Assembly: GCA_008933995.1 (NCBI GenBank) | Contig: WARS01000031.1 | Coordinates: forward strand, 3,748,001-3,812,000 | DNA length: 64,000 nt | Origin: Datnioides undecimradiatus | Taxonomy: Eukaryota; Chordata; Actinopteri; Lobotiformes; Datnioididae | Direction of reading: 5' to 3' | Shown here: in pieces, positions 52,860 to 64,000 of the stretch | How the letters are laid out: each line of letters opens with the position of its first letter | Numbering within the stretch: the stretch's first letter is position 1 | Program-made: the position numbers and the translations under genes | The notes under the pieces: model-generated | Database searches by the model: none | Told to the model about the DNA's origin: nothing | The model's input: the letters and a program-made list of their open reading frames with translations, nothing else

Positions 52860-52866
52860 CAGAGTC
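52860..52866 (+). other. sox6: 5' UTR part of the first shared coding exon, with NAGNAG acceptor
   Basis: Only six or seven bases of leader precede the MSSKQ start in this exon. The acceptor reads CGCAGCAGAG: AG at 52858-52859 and again at 52861-52862, so splicing can start the exon at 52860 or 52863. Both choices keep the same frame relative to the ATG, so a coding upstream exon would differ by one residue. A T-rich tract at 52840-52850 supports the acceptor. The choice between the two sites is inference. Confidence 0.8.
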
Positions 52867-53100
52867 ATGTCTTCCAAGCAAGCCACGTCTCCTTTCGCCT
52901 CTGTGGTTGACGGGGATGATGCCATGAGTCAGGAGCATCTGTCTTGGGAGAAAGAGGAGAGTCCAGAGGCCCATGGCACACCACAGCTGCCCCTGCACAG
53001 TCTGCTCCATGGAAAGGCCCATCCCGAAGAAATGCAGCCGCTAAGCAGCGTACCTCCAGAGAGTGATTGGGACAGCCTGGTGTCAGCCCAACAGCGCATG
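52867..53100 (+). CDS. sox6: SoxD transcription factor Sox6, first shared coding exon (residues 1-78)
   Basis: Encodes the N-terminus of Sox6, a nuclear SoxD-group HMG-box factor. From family knowledge, SoxD proteins lack a classic activation domain, dimerise through a coiled coil and act with partners in cartilage, muscle-fibre and red-cell programmes. Seen here: the reading frame starts MSSKQATSPFA and ends DWDSLVSAQQRM, both of which match vertebrate SOX6 as I remember it; SOX5 starts MSSKRPASP, so sox6 is the better call. The middle is acidic and poorly conserved (EKEESPEAHG), as expected. The exon is preceded by a pyrimidine tract and AG at 52858-52859 and followed by donor GTGAGA at 53101. 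The exon ends in phase 0. The start at 52867 has G at -3. An earlier in-frame ATG at 52804 is in the intron tract and is not used. No in-frame stop lies between the acceptor and the ATG, so an upstream exon could extend the protein. Confidence 0.95.
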
Positions 53101-54093
53101 GTGAGACATGTCAACACATTGCATACATGGAAAAAAAAAAACAAATACCAGTGACAATCCCATTAAAAGCTGCTTTATCATTGATTGGTAGTGATGGTGA
53201 GAGTGAAGTACTCCATATAAAATTTAACAAAACAAAAAACTCCTTTTTTTGATTTGAACAGTTTTTTTTGGCTTTTTAAAAAATATGAACCACTGTGAAT
53301 TGTTGCCTTTATGAATTGACAGAGATGACACCCTGGGTTGATTTCAATTCACAGAGACATAATTGGTAACTCTAAAGATTCAGTGAATGCCTTTCAAGCA
53401 AAGTGAAGTTTGCCAAAAATGCTCCATTTACTCTCAAAACCATTTTCAAGACAATTTGAAACCTAAGCGTGTGCTTACTGTCCTCTCCTGTGAATTCAGG
53501 ATTGAGGCTCAGCAGGCACTCATTGTTCCTGGCTGTACGAAGAAGCTCAACAGATAATCTATCCCTAGCTCCAGCCCCAGGGTTTCCTAATGCCGTGGAA
53601 CCTTTGGGATCTTCAGATAGACAGCTCTGCCAAACACCAAACCATCAGCTATAATTAAATTAAACAAGGGACCTCTAACTCTACTTTTAACAATGTGAAT
53701 GCCACAGAAAATTGCATCACGAGTGATGTAAGGTATTTTAGCCTCATCTGCTTCCTTTAGCTTGCATTCTTGTTGCTATTAAAGAAACATGTCTTGTCTT
53801 CAGGTGCACGGTTGTTGTTTTCTTGTGTATGAGTTACATCTGCAGCCAGACCCCTAATGCTGTACGTTCTCAGTGTGGAGCTGCTTTGATGTGAGCGGAG
53901 CGAAGAAGAGCACAGGCACTTGTGGGCTATAGACATGGGAGGCAGGTGGTTGTCTGTGACAGACGGGTCTGTGGTAAAGAGACCCAGAGGACCTCTGAAG
54001 TAGCTCCACAGTTGGCCGTAGAGACCCTCAACACCTCAGCATTGCAGCACAACACACATGCAAACAGACACACACACATATATGCGTGCGCGT

Positions 54094-54127
<34 letters not shown>

Positions 54128-56354
54128 GCACACACACACACACACCAAGCAGACATGTGAATAACCTCTGTAACAGAATGCTCATGATGCTGAGGTGTAT
54201 ATGCTGACCGTGAAGGTAATTGACAGGCAAAGGATCACTCAGGTGTTGTCCTCATCTGTAGAACAGTACAGGATGCCAGTAACAGGGTTTTAGCAAGTTT
54301 TTTGATATGTAACTCAAATGACACAAAAAGAGTAGAAATACCCCACAAAAATTTAACCAAAATTACAGATTCTATAAAAATGATCTGTTAGTATGCACTT
54401 GCATAAAGAAATGTTTACAAAGAGTTTCCAATATGGCAAAAAGTGAAAGATGAATAGTCAAACCAGTCCTAAATTATTAAAAATTTGTTTAAAACAATCA
54501 ACAACAAAAAATATATAATAAGGGAAAATGTCAAAAACATGAATGAACTACACTGAATAAAAAGAGTATGCTGTACAGAGGCTGTTTTATGTTACATTAA
54601 TTAAGAAAATAAGTGGTGGGATTGATTCGTTTGGTATAGCAACAGTTATAGAAAATTGAAACGTAACAAAACAAACAAGGCTAGTGGCCATCAAAGTAAC
54701 CTGAAGAAAAACGAACGGGTTACACGTGTGGAAAGAGTTAACGTGGTTTGATTTCAGTTCATCACATCACGGAGGGGTGGAGGATGTCTGTTTTAAATGC
54801 CAAAGGATGAATGTTTGAGCATCTGTTTATTATTTATTGGCACCTCTTATAACCTATAGCTGTGTAATGTAACTGATATACTGTGCTGTTAGGAGTATAA
54901 ATGTTTTTGCATTTATTGTGTTCTGAAGTTATTTAGAAGAAATAAATTAAAAAGACAAAATTAGCAAAAGAGAGGAAAGGTAAAATGGAGGATGACTGGG
55001 AGAGAGGGAGAGAAGAAAAGGGAAAGGCATAAGGCGAAAGGAATGAGAGTGTTGCTCTGCTGATTACCTGACTCCACTGCTGTGCCATGCGTCTGTGTGG
55101 GCTGTGCCCTGAACCCGTGCCAGCTGATTAACCCAGCACTGCTCCACTCCCCTCAAGCACTCTCCACTGTCTCTGCCACACTGCATAATCATCCAATACA
55201 GGGCTGGGAGGTGCAGAGTCGGCCGGTAGGTCGTGCCACCCTGGCGCTTGGTACCAGACCACCCTACACACCACTGCAACTCTGCCTGGAGCTCAACATG
55301 CAACGCAGGGATGAGAATCTGGCACTGTCAACATTCCTGCCCAGTTCACCGCATTCCTGACTTTTTATTTGGGATTGTCAGTGGCTCCAGACTTGGATCT
55401 ATCATTTAACCCTGACGTATTACACCCTGTTATCACAAAGCTGCTGATTAGAACTCACTTTTCCACGATAGGTGTGCAGCATGTGTTGGATTGAGATGTG
55501 TGTCGTGTTTATTCTCTTTCACTATGGAGGGCCAAAGTTTAAATCAGAGCTAAGTGTTCCCCCGTTAAAGGCTGCAAACTCCTGGCTGCTTAGCTACCTT
55601 CTGCTTTCTCAGACTCCACAAACCATAATTAACACCACCTTCTGTCAGACAGCAAGCCTCAGCCACGGTCTGCACGCTGACTATACACTCCCATGTGCAG
55701 AGTATTCTCTCCCTCGCTCTCCCCCCTCAAGCTCTCTCCCATTCTCCTCCCCATTTCCTTCATGTCTCTGTTCGTGCACAGGGAGCACTCAGCCAGTCAG
55801 CCAGAGACAGGACCCTTAGTTAAATACTAAACCATACACAGGTGGGACTGAAAAACAACAACAGCTTGAGACAGGACACAGATTTACGATGGCTCAAGGC
55901 ACTCAGCTGAGAATAGGTCTCCACTAGAAAATGAACAAATTACACAGCAGTCACCCGAACACAAATGCACACTCAAAAGCAATTTGAGAAATTACAGTTG
56001 GGAGGTTTCTCTGTGTAGTCTCTGCAGATGAAAAGTAAAGCCTGAGCACATTATGGATATGCCCTATGAAAGTGTACCTCATCATTTCATCTCAGTTTTT
56101 CACTTGTCATGTCTCATTTACCAGCGCAGCTAGCTCTGTTGAAGACACAGACGCTGCCGCGTGAAAGCCAGAGAAGGAGCCATTTGATACGGCCAAATCG
56201 GCCCTGAGCCGCAAAAACCCAGCAATCACTGCATTTGAATGAAAAAACTGTCAAAAGCTCAATGGAGCCCTGACAGAACGTGGAAACACACTCATCATTT
56301 AATACAAATCCCATCCCTTGTTGCCACCCCTCCCAACTTTTGTTTGTCTTACAG
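53101..56354 (+). other. sox6: Sox6 intron between the two coding exons
   Basis: Its borders are fixed by continuity of the protein: donor GTGAGA at 53101 and acceptor ACAG ending 56354, phase 0. It is 3254 bases long. It carries a compound CA/CG microsatellite at 54067-54145 and otherwise unremarkable AT-rich sequence. Confidence 0.9.
54067..54145. repeat. Compound CA/CG microsatellite
   Basis: CA runs interrupted by TATATGCGTGCGCGTGCG and CGCG steps; alternating purine-pyrimidine over nearly the whole 79 bases, inside the intron between the coding exons. Confidence 0.9.
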
Positions 56355-56565
56355 GAATCTGACAGCAATAAAGTATGTTCCCTCTACTCCTTCCGGAACA
56401 ATTCCACTTCTCCACACAAGCCGGAGGAGGGGGCCCGGGAGCGAAGTGACCTGCTGAGCGGATCAGCGTTTGGAACTCCGGAGCGCCGCAAAGGAAGCCT
56501 GGCAGACGTAGTGGACACGCTGAAGCAGAAGAAGCTGGAGGAGATGACAAAGACAGAGCAAGACG
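56355..56565 (+). CDS. sox6: Sox6, second coding exon (residues 79-148, SoxD N-terminal conserved block)
   Basis: Continues the Sox6 frame without a break from the exon ending at 53100. It begins [20 protein letters not shown], matching the human segment [20 protein letters not shown] from memory, then a variable stretch, then the nearly invariant SoxD block [20 protein letters not shown] and [10 protein letters not shown]. The acceptor is CTTACAG, with AG at 56353-56354, and the donor is GGTATGA, with GT at 56566. The exon is 211 bases and ends one base into codon 149 (phase 1). Residues after TEQ in SOX6 are acidic, consistent with a next codon beginning with G. The basic, helix-prone block lies N-terminal to the leucine-zipper coiled coil, which is not in this window. 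No frameshift or stop is seen. The next exon, expected to encode an EKLLSKDWKEK-like segment, was not found before 64000. Confidence 0.95.
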
Positions 56566-59500
56566 GTATGACTCCCTGCGTGTGTGTGCGTATGTGTGTT
56601 TGGAGTATGGGCGTAGGAATAACTTTTTTTCTCCTAAGTGCGCCTCATCTTCACAAATTTTCCCCTTTTCTTTGTAAAAGTTTCTTGCTTCCTGACTGTC
56701 GGCCTCTTTTCCTCTTGTATCTCTCCTGTCTTGTACACTCATGCGGGCATACACAAGCTGGGAATAGTGACGTTACAGTGTTTCCAGTTTGTTCTGAACC
56801 TCTTCCAATGTGACAAAGACTGTGTGGCAGAGCACCTCAGAATAAGTGTGGTCCTCATCTGTGCCAAGGCAAACTCTTTGACTATAAAACTCACAGGGCT
56901 GACCTGATGCCAGGAACATTACCTCTTTATATTTTGCTGCACAGAACACTTTTCACTCAGCGCAGGTATTCATCAAAGTTCGCTACCGACAAACAACTCA
57001 AGCCCTTCTCACAAGTTTCACGATCCTAATTAATTCATCTTTTTAGACACACCATGAGAATGTCAGAGTTTTTATTTTCTTCCAATTACATGCAGGGAAA
57101 AAAAAAATCCCTTTCTGTGATGAGACTGTTAGGTCTGTGCCATATCTGCACCCCGTTTCACCCTGCTTGGCTCTCCCTCCTACAGCCTGCAGTCTATCAA
57201 GAGTATGGCGGAAAAACAAATATTTGAAAGAGCTGCTGAAACACATCCCCCTTCTTAATTAGGGCTGTAGTAATATAACTACATCCAATCAAATGTTAAA
57301 CCCCCTTGGGAATGCATGTGTCTCATTTAGTGTCTGGGGAGCTCTTAGCTTAAGCACTTCATCAGACGAATAAATTAGACCTCTGTTAGCCTAAAAATAA
57401 TTTGCCACTTCTTTTTTAAGTGTTCGTTTGGTGATCTTTGTATCAGAGCATCACAGGCCTCTCACCAGATAATCATTTAGCCATGTCCTGACACAGGGAC
57501 TGATTATTTGTGGTGCCATTCAGATAATAAAAGCGAGAACAATCAGTCCTTATTCAACCGAGTACCTATAATTTGGAGATCATTTAGGAAGCTGAAAAGT
57601 TTGGATTATTGAAACAGAACATAATGACCAACAAAGGTCTGAATGTATTTGAAATCCTAAACTAAAAAAGCACGCTGTTCCAAAAAGCATGCCAGGATTT
57701 TTTAGCCTTTATGCCAATTATTGCTTTTGACGGTGTGTGGGATTTAATCATTCATGCTTTAATCGATACCTTCTCTATTATTTAATGGCCACTGATATTG
57801 ACAGTTTAGTAAAAAATATCCAAAAACAACATTCAAAGGTGAAGGCCCCTTGTGAATATCACAGTTAAAACTCAATATGCCTCTGTGAACAAGTTCTCTT
57901 CTACACTAGAAGGCATGAATATGAGGAACATGCAGTATACTTGCTACTGCTTCTTTGTTTTACCCTAAGGTAAGAATGATTTTCAGGGCAAGATTGTCAG
58001 CGCTCTCTGTAGCGATGGCGGGCGTTATGGTAATGAGCCCCAGCTGGTGAAGGCTGGTTGTTGCAGTAATTTAAATGGTCAAGTGCAGCTTGTAATCCAG
58101 GGCCGTATGTTAGCGCAGGGAGGAGAGGGTGCTTTAGAGTGCCATACAGCTGTTTTAATCTCCTGTTAATAATAGAGACTTGGTCTGCCTCATGCGCTGT
58201 GTATCATCACCACCTAAATAAACTCCCTTGTTGGAGGAAATTAGTTTCTGAGCAGGGAACACAGCAGAAGACAAGAGCGTCACAAAGTTCAGTATGCTGT
58301 CCCCAAGCTGCAGGAACCGAGAGATGCTCTGTTCTTGAGAGCACTTGAGGAAGCTTCAGTGGTGATGATCAGTGATTACTGTAAAATGGAGGGAGAGGGA
58401 CTCTTAGAGACTGCCAGAGGAAAACCTTGTGAAAACCTTCGAGAAATCATAATCTTACATCTTTGTTTATGGAGAGTGACAGTTTGCAACTGAAAAGGGC
58501 AGGATTAACCTATTAAAGAACATACAAGAAGGTTGGAGAAGCCATTTGTTGTCTTAATGATGTTGCTAATGTGGCACAAGCAACAGATGAGCTAAATATA
58601 TCGCTTATCTAAGCATGACAACTGTTGTGTCTAATTCTGCTGCTTTGGTGCCTGCCTGGTCGGGATCACAGAGGTCCTCAGAGACTCTTCACCATCTGCT
58701 GCCATTCTTCTCTGGGCCTCCTTGTCTGGTCAAGATAGTTCATTGTCCGGATGGACTGAGGATGAACGCGGTGACCTCGTGTGTGGAGAAAAAACAAATG
58801 GTCTGTGGTGCACTTTTGACACAGTACATTGCTCATATATGGATCGTGAAATTCTACTTAAAGCAATGTTAACACTGGTGAGAGCTTTGGTTTGGAAAGC
58901 GTCCTGGACATGATATCCAAATACAGTGGGCTGTTATTGTTAGCCCTTTATTTGCTTTTTCACATATGATTTTTTTGCTGTGCCAGAGCCATTAAAGCCT
59001 GATAATGTCACCTTTTAACTGTGAATAAAACTAAAAATACAAGGTATCTAAATGGTAAGGACTAAGAGGATAAACATGTTTTTGGTGATTTAGGCAAACT
59101 GACTTAAGTAGGAATTAGCTGGAGAAAAATACTTCAGCACATATTTTATTTTCTTTACCAACACTGCCTCCTTTCAAATAAAATGATTGGTCAGTTTGCT
59201 TCACCAACCCGTGGTGCCTTATAAACATTATAACAATAGAGGCGGTCTCAGTAGTATAGGTATCACTCCTCCATTCTTCCATCTCTATATATTTGTACCC
59301 TTTCACCCTCTCCATCCTTCCACCCTTCCACTCATTTCTGGTCCTTAAAGTGCTTTAAGTGCTTGTGACTGTGCTAATGAATGAAAATGTCCTCCCCGCA
59401 GCAAGCACTGCATTTAGCTGAATAGTCACCTTTGCTGTAAAAGCTCTATTAGGCCCAGTTGCCAGCAGGGCTAACGATTGTGCCCCATGTTTATTTACTA

Positions 59501-60593
59501 GGTATTGTAAATGCATTATTTATGGATAGGTCTCCAGACAGCACTTGTCAAGAGTTAAAAATGTCAGTATAAAGTATTAGGGGAAAAAGAAAAATAGCCA
59601 CCATTATAAAAACCCAAGGTGACCTTGATTTGATTCACATGCAATTAGAGTAGTTTTATATAATGCACTAAAGTATGAATCAATACTGTACAAGTCAACA
59701 CAGAAATACTTTGTGCGTTGAGTCTTTATGATCGTCCCCAAGACAAGGACGGGTAAGTGGGTTTAGCTTTTAGGGATTTTCTTGGACTCTGTGTCTGTGT
59801 GTTGAGTCCTTGCCAGTGAAACCAGCGCTGAATTGGATGCAGTTATGTATCTTTTGTCATCTTTGTGTTATTGAGTGGTATGCAGAGACAGGAGGAGTCT
59901 CATTCTTTGTTTTTGGCCTGGTGAGTTAAGACACCGTCTTGATGAGAGGCGTATTCGACACTCAGCAAACAAACAAATGGAAGCATTAGATGCTCTCCGT
60001 CCAGCATGCTTAGTATTTTTTTGAATTGTTTCAGCTGATCTATGCTGCACATCTACCTTCCAGTGTTACACTTTGTTGTTGTCTCAGTTCCCAGGATGCT
60101 GTCAAGAAAACAGTGCTTCATGTGGCCATCCACCCAGCGAACAGGTGGGGTCTGTGGACATTTGACACAGCTGTTAAACTGACAGTAGGGACTTTTAACT
60201 TTTAATCCTTTTCCAGCTCCTATTGTTGAAAAGGGTAAGCAGATACCCAGACAGGCAAATATATAAAGAGTACAAAATACAAAAAATAAGCACAGAAAAT
60301 ACTCCTTAATACTCCAGCTTTTTAGAGCAGTCAGAGTGGATACAGTAGGTGCTCAAGCAGAATCATCAACACCTGGAGCCCTTTGACAGAGTCATGGCTA
60401 ATTAGCTTAGCAAAGGGGAGCCATGCCACCATTCAGCCAAACTGTGACCCCCTTTTTAATCACAGGTAGAAGGATATTTAATGGCTACAGAGAAAAGACT
60501 TCCTCTATTACAGCGGCAGGTAACCAAACCGTTGCCTGTGACCTACAACAGCACAACATGGTGCGCCACTGTGAACTAATTGTGTTCAGGCGA

Positions 60594-60604
60594 GGGGGGG
60601 GGGG
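60594..60604. repeat. Poly-G run of 11
   Basis: Uninterrupted G run; length-unstable sequence. Confidence 0.9.
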
Positions 60605-61583
60605 TGTACTGTATGCGTTCCTGCGATATCACTTAGACCTTTCTGCCTCTCCTTCTGCCTTTATCACCTTCTTCTATTTATGTGTAATCCCCCCAGCGAA
60701 GTTGTGTATTAGCACTGTATAATGACTGTGCAGTAGGTTGAGTATGGGGGAGCGATCAGCATTGTGTGCGTAGCCCCAGGTCATTATCCTCTATTACAAC
60801 AGGCCATGTAATGAGATTCTGGGATGGGTGGAAGCTTTGGAAGAGAATAGGATCAGTTCTAAGCCTGTGGTCTGATTAGCACTGATGAACTCTTGACTCT
60901 GTTGTAACACTGTTCCCCGTCAGTGTCACAGCCCCTGCTGACTCCAAACAGAGGCTCACTGGAAATTGGCTGCAGGTGCATAATAACAGCAGAAATAGAT
61001 TTATGTTTTGGACATGTTTTTAGTTCAAATGTAGCATTAAAAAAGATTTTTAAAAGGTTCTCCAAGGGGGATATCACAGTGCATATAATGCAGTCTGTAT
61101 TATACATCACCTCCCTCCCCCCAAACAGACTGATGCACTTTCTCCCCTCCTCTTTTGATTCCCTCCCTTCTCCTCTCTCCTCTCATCCCAGCTGCCATGT
61201 CATCTGGTTCTGCTTTATCCCACCTAATTAATAGGAATCTTTGTTATAATGATCAGAGCATGAGCCTCTGACTCTATGCATATGCAATGAGGGCTGAAAA
61301 TCCAGTTGCCTTGGTTGCTGATTTTGAGGCATTCTTCATACATATCTCTGCCCTGCCTCTGAGTGCAACATCCTACTGGAAAGCATGAGGCCAGTACCCT
61401 CCTGGCAGGACACACACAGGGCCAAACATCAGTCAAGCGCCAGCATATCTCCTGTGCGCTGTGTTCCCACCTCCTTTAATAATCTGTTCTTTATACTGTC
61501 AACATGATTTCAACAAGCTACTTATCTTGATGCAAGTAATCTATTTGATCATATCGCCAATGTAGTTTTGAATGTGATTGTGT

Positions 61584-61681
61584 ATGTGTGTGTGTGTGCA
61601 TGCTTGCATATACTGCATGTGTCAGTGGGGGCTTTCCTGTGTGTGTGTGTGTGTGTGCGTGTGTGTGTGTGTGTGTGCGTG
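61584..61681. repeat. Interrupted GT-rich microsatellite
   Basis: Two GT blocks, about 61584-61598 and 61639-61681, the second broken by CGT steps. Confidence 0.85.
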
Positions 61682-63144
61682 TTCTCTCTTGGCCTGTGGC
61701 GAGGTGCACCAGCCCAGCGGAGCAGTGCTCTGGTCTGTCACTTTTGTTTGAATAGGTAATGTAGATCTGTTCAGGCTGAAGAGACATGAGCTGGAATCGC
61801 TTGTTAGGACACATGATCAAAAGCGGCTCTCTGCTCTCTGCCAATCAACCCTCTTGTCACCCTGTGAAGCAGACGTTAAATAGATTTTTCGGCTGTATGC
61901 CGCGGGCAGCCTGCCAGCCTGACATGTGAACTTTCACAAAAAGATACCCTGCCCCTCACTCCTCCCTAATCTCACTTTCTCATCCCCTTCCTTCTTGTCC
62001 ACTTTTTTGCTTTGTCCCTTCTCCTCCTTTTAACTATCCCTTTTTTTCCACATTTTTCCTACTATCTTGTCACCTTTACTTCATCCTGATCAACATTTTC
62101 CCTCCTCCCAAGATTTTTGTGTCCCACCCCATCTTACTCTCCAGTGACAAAGTTGCTCTGGTGCCAGGCTGAGTTCAGAGCCCAGGGCTAAATGGAGTGG
62201 CTGTATGAGGGAAACAGGGAGCACAGAGTGCCTGGTCCACTGCTGAATTATGTATTTACTATCTGTTCCAAAACAGAGCCCTCACATAACACCGGCATGT
62301 CCCCACAGGACGACAGGGGCCAACACAGGTTTCACTTTACACAAGCTAAGATATAGATTTTGTTGGCCCTTTCAAAACGGGAACCCTTTCTGCTGTCTTG
62401 GTCATTCAGATGACAAAACAAGCAGCTGCTTCTTCAATGTGCCATTCTTTGCATTCAAGATCACCTTCCCCAGTTCTCATATTCCGATTAGTCAACAGTA
62501 GCAACTGCTGTGGAGCATTCCAGGGGCCATCTTCCCGGGTTTCAGCTGTTGAGTGTGTCCCCCTGCACCCATGCAGCACAAAACTCCCATTGTGATCCAA
62601 GCTTACTGGCTGCACAGGAACCCCTTGATAGGAGGAAACGGGTGTCTCTGAGAAACAAATCACAGCCAGGGCTGCACAGAGAGTTGTTTGTCTGTACATA
62701 CTCACACAACCGCACACTGGTTGTAGGTATGTCTCGTCAGTGACGTCACTGCTTGTGCAGTAGCAATTTGGAGAAACAGTGATATATTTATATTTGCTGT
62801 TAGTAAAAACAATAGATTTGTCTCAGTGCTGTATGTGGGTGACTGGGTGATGAAATCAGCAGCAGTTTGTAATGTTTTATGTGACACTGCAGTATTTGGA
62901 GGGGCACAGAGATGGTGAAATGCTGACACATAAGAAGGCAGAAGCCATTAATGCTACTATATCTGTCATTGGACCGTGAAGCCAAGAATTGGGAAATGCA
63001 GCTAAAAGGAATGTGAAGAGGGACAAATGCAGACAAAGTTCATATAGTCAGGAAAATGAAGGGAGGAGGAGCTGGGGAGAAGTAGGAAGAACAGAGGCTA
63101 TTCCACAATGGGATGGGGTGCAGAGGGAGGGCACATGTGTCCTG

Positions 63145-63190
<46 letters not shown>

Positions 63191-63210
63191 GTGCGTGAGT
63201 GTGTGTGTGT
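63145..63210. repeat. (GT)n microsatellite
   Basis: Pure GT for about 20 units, then interrupted by CGT and GAG steps to 63210. Confidence 0.95.
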
Positions 63211-64000
63211 GAATGCCTGCAGTAGGGTTACACTGGGAGACTTGTGTGCCAGCTCAGTATCACTGTCCTAGCTGTGGCATTCAGCTCCCAAGCATTCTCC
63301 ACACATAACTTGACAAAAGAGCCGGTGTCATCTGACCAAGGATCAAAATAGTGTGAGTGTAACTCACACCCTGGGCACAGACGGCCTCTGTGGCCTGCTA
63401 ATGATTTCAGAGCACATTGCAGGCTTGTTCTGTAAGTCAGACATACGTCAGCCATCCAGCTAAGAGATCCGGCTTGACACAAGCAAACATGACAACTAGT
63501 GTACACACAGCCTATTAACATATTTGCATTGTTTTTTCCCAAAACAGCAAGCATGAATGTCTTACACCAATCTTTGATGGTTGATCTTGAACAAAGAGAC
63601 TGTTTAATCAGCAGTGATGAAACAGATGTTTCCTCCCACTCTTGGTGCTTTTCCCTCTCTCCTTGTTCAATAACATTACATGCGACAGCAGACGAGATGA
63701 GGATGTCAGAAGAAATGAATAGAAATGTGTTTTATTGCACTGCAAAGCCTGAGTGCCAATGATTATAATTATTTGACGAACATCATCTCTCTTTGGAAGT
63801 ACCTCCAGAATAATTTTTTATGTCTGCACCGGTCGGTGGTTAATATGTTTTAAGACGACATTGTCAATTGCACATCAAGTTCAATCGATTAGTTGAGGTT
63901 ATTATTTAAAATTAGGCTAAATAATTTATTGGGGCACCCTTTTTGTTATTCTTGCATAATATGCGAAAAAGGGAAATTTGGCCAATGCAATCAGTCTTCT

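Larger units (their letters stand above)
56566..64000 (+). other. sox6: Start of a long sox6 intron, open at the window end
   Basis: Begins with donor GTATGA in phase 1. No exon encoding the next expected Sox6 segment was found by eye up to 64000. It includes a patch with GATA and SOX motifs at 57467-57543, a G11 run at 60594, and GT microsatellites near 61590-61680 and 63145-63210. Confidence 0.8.

Noticed and set aside
52804..52866. Upstream in-frame ATG giving an N-terminal MSLLFLNSILTPFFF extension
   Set aside because: This stretch is the pyrimidine tract and acceptor of the intron, so it is spliced out; the true exon starts at 52860 or 52863.
53101..53154. Continuation of the open frame past 53100 (VRHVNTLHTW...)
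   Set aside because: It reads through the donor GTGAGA; the Sox6 sequence continues at 56355.

Overview
The window reads as vertebrate, ray-finned fish, nuclear DNA. It is AT-leaning and almost entirely non-coding, with dense CA/GT, GA/CT and TA microsatellites and no bacterial-style gene packing. The only protein-coding gene I can identify is the 5' part of a SoxD transcription factor gene, best matched to sox6, on the + strand. Two coding exons are secure from their protein sequence. The first is 52867-53100 (residues 1-78, starting MSSKQATSPFA), in an exon running 52860-53100. The second is 56355-56565 (residues 79-148 plus one base of the next codon), carrying the SoxD block [20 protein letters not shown]. 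The coiled coil, the HMG box and the rest of the gene lie beyond base 64000.

Layout: 1-3780 is AT-rich flank or distal intron with no gene seen. Bases 3780-8660 are visibly richer in CpG and carry long CT/GA tracts and at least two candidate leader exons, ending at donors 4555 (GTAAGT) and 6545 (GTAAAC). This is the likely promoter region. A 22 kb intron follows. A cleanly bordered 70-base non-coding exon lies at 26510-26579, and a cleanly bordered 51-base exon at 35081-35131. That 51-base exon holds an ATG in strong context and, spliced to 52860, stays open and in frame with the known start. It would add 14 residues (MEGFLRSSFLLSRV) in front of MSSKQ. The remaining sequence is intron with simple repeats, one likely degenerate SINE-like repeat near 15.2-15.5 kb, and patches that look like conserved enhancers.

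The parts fit one transcription unit: CpG-rich promoters feed alternative leader exons into a shared first coding exon with a NAGNAG acceptor, then the second coding exon. I see no RNA genes, CRISPR arrays, intact transposons or viral genes. The best leads are the alternative N-terminal exon, the short uORFs in the leader, a cluster of SOX-type sites near 38.5 kb that could serve autoregulation, and an exact 20-base repeat at 46048 and 47254. Everything is from reading alone; no alignment or search was run.
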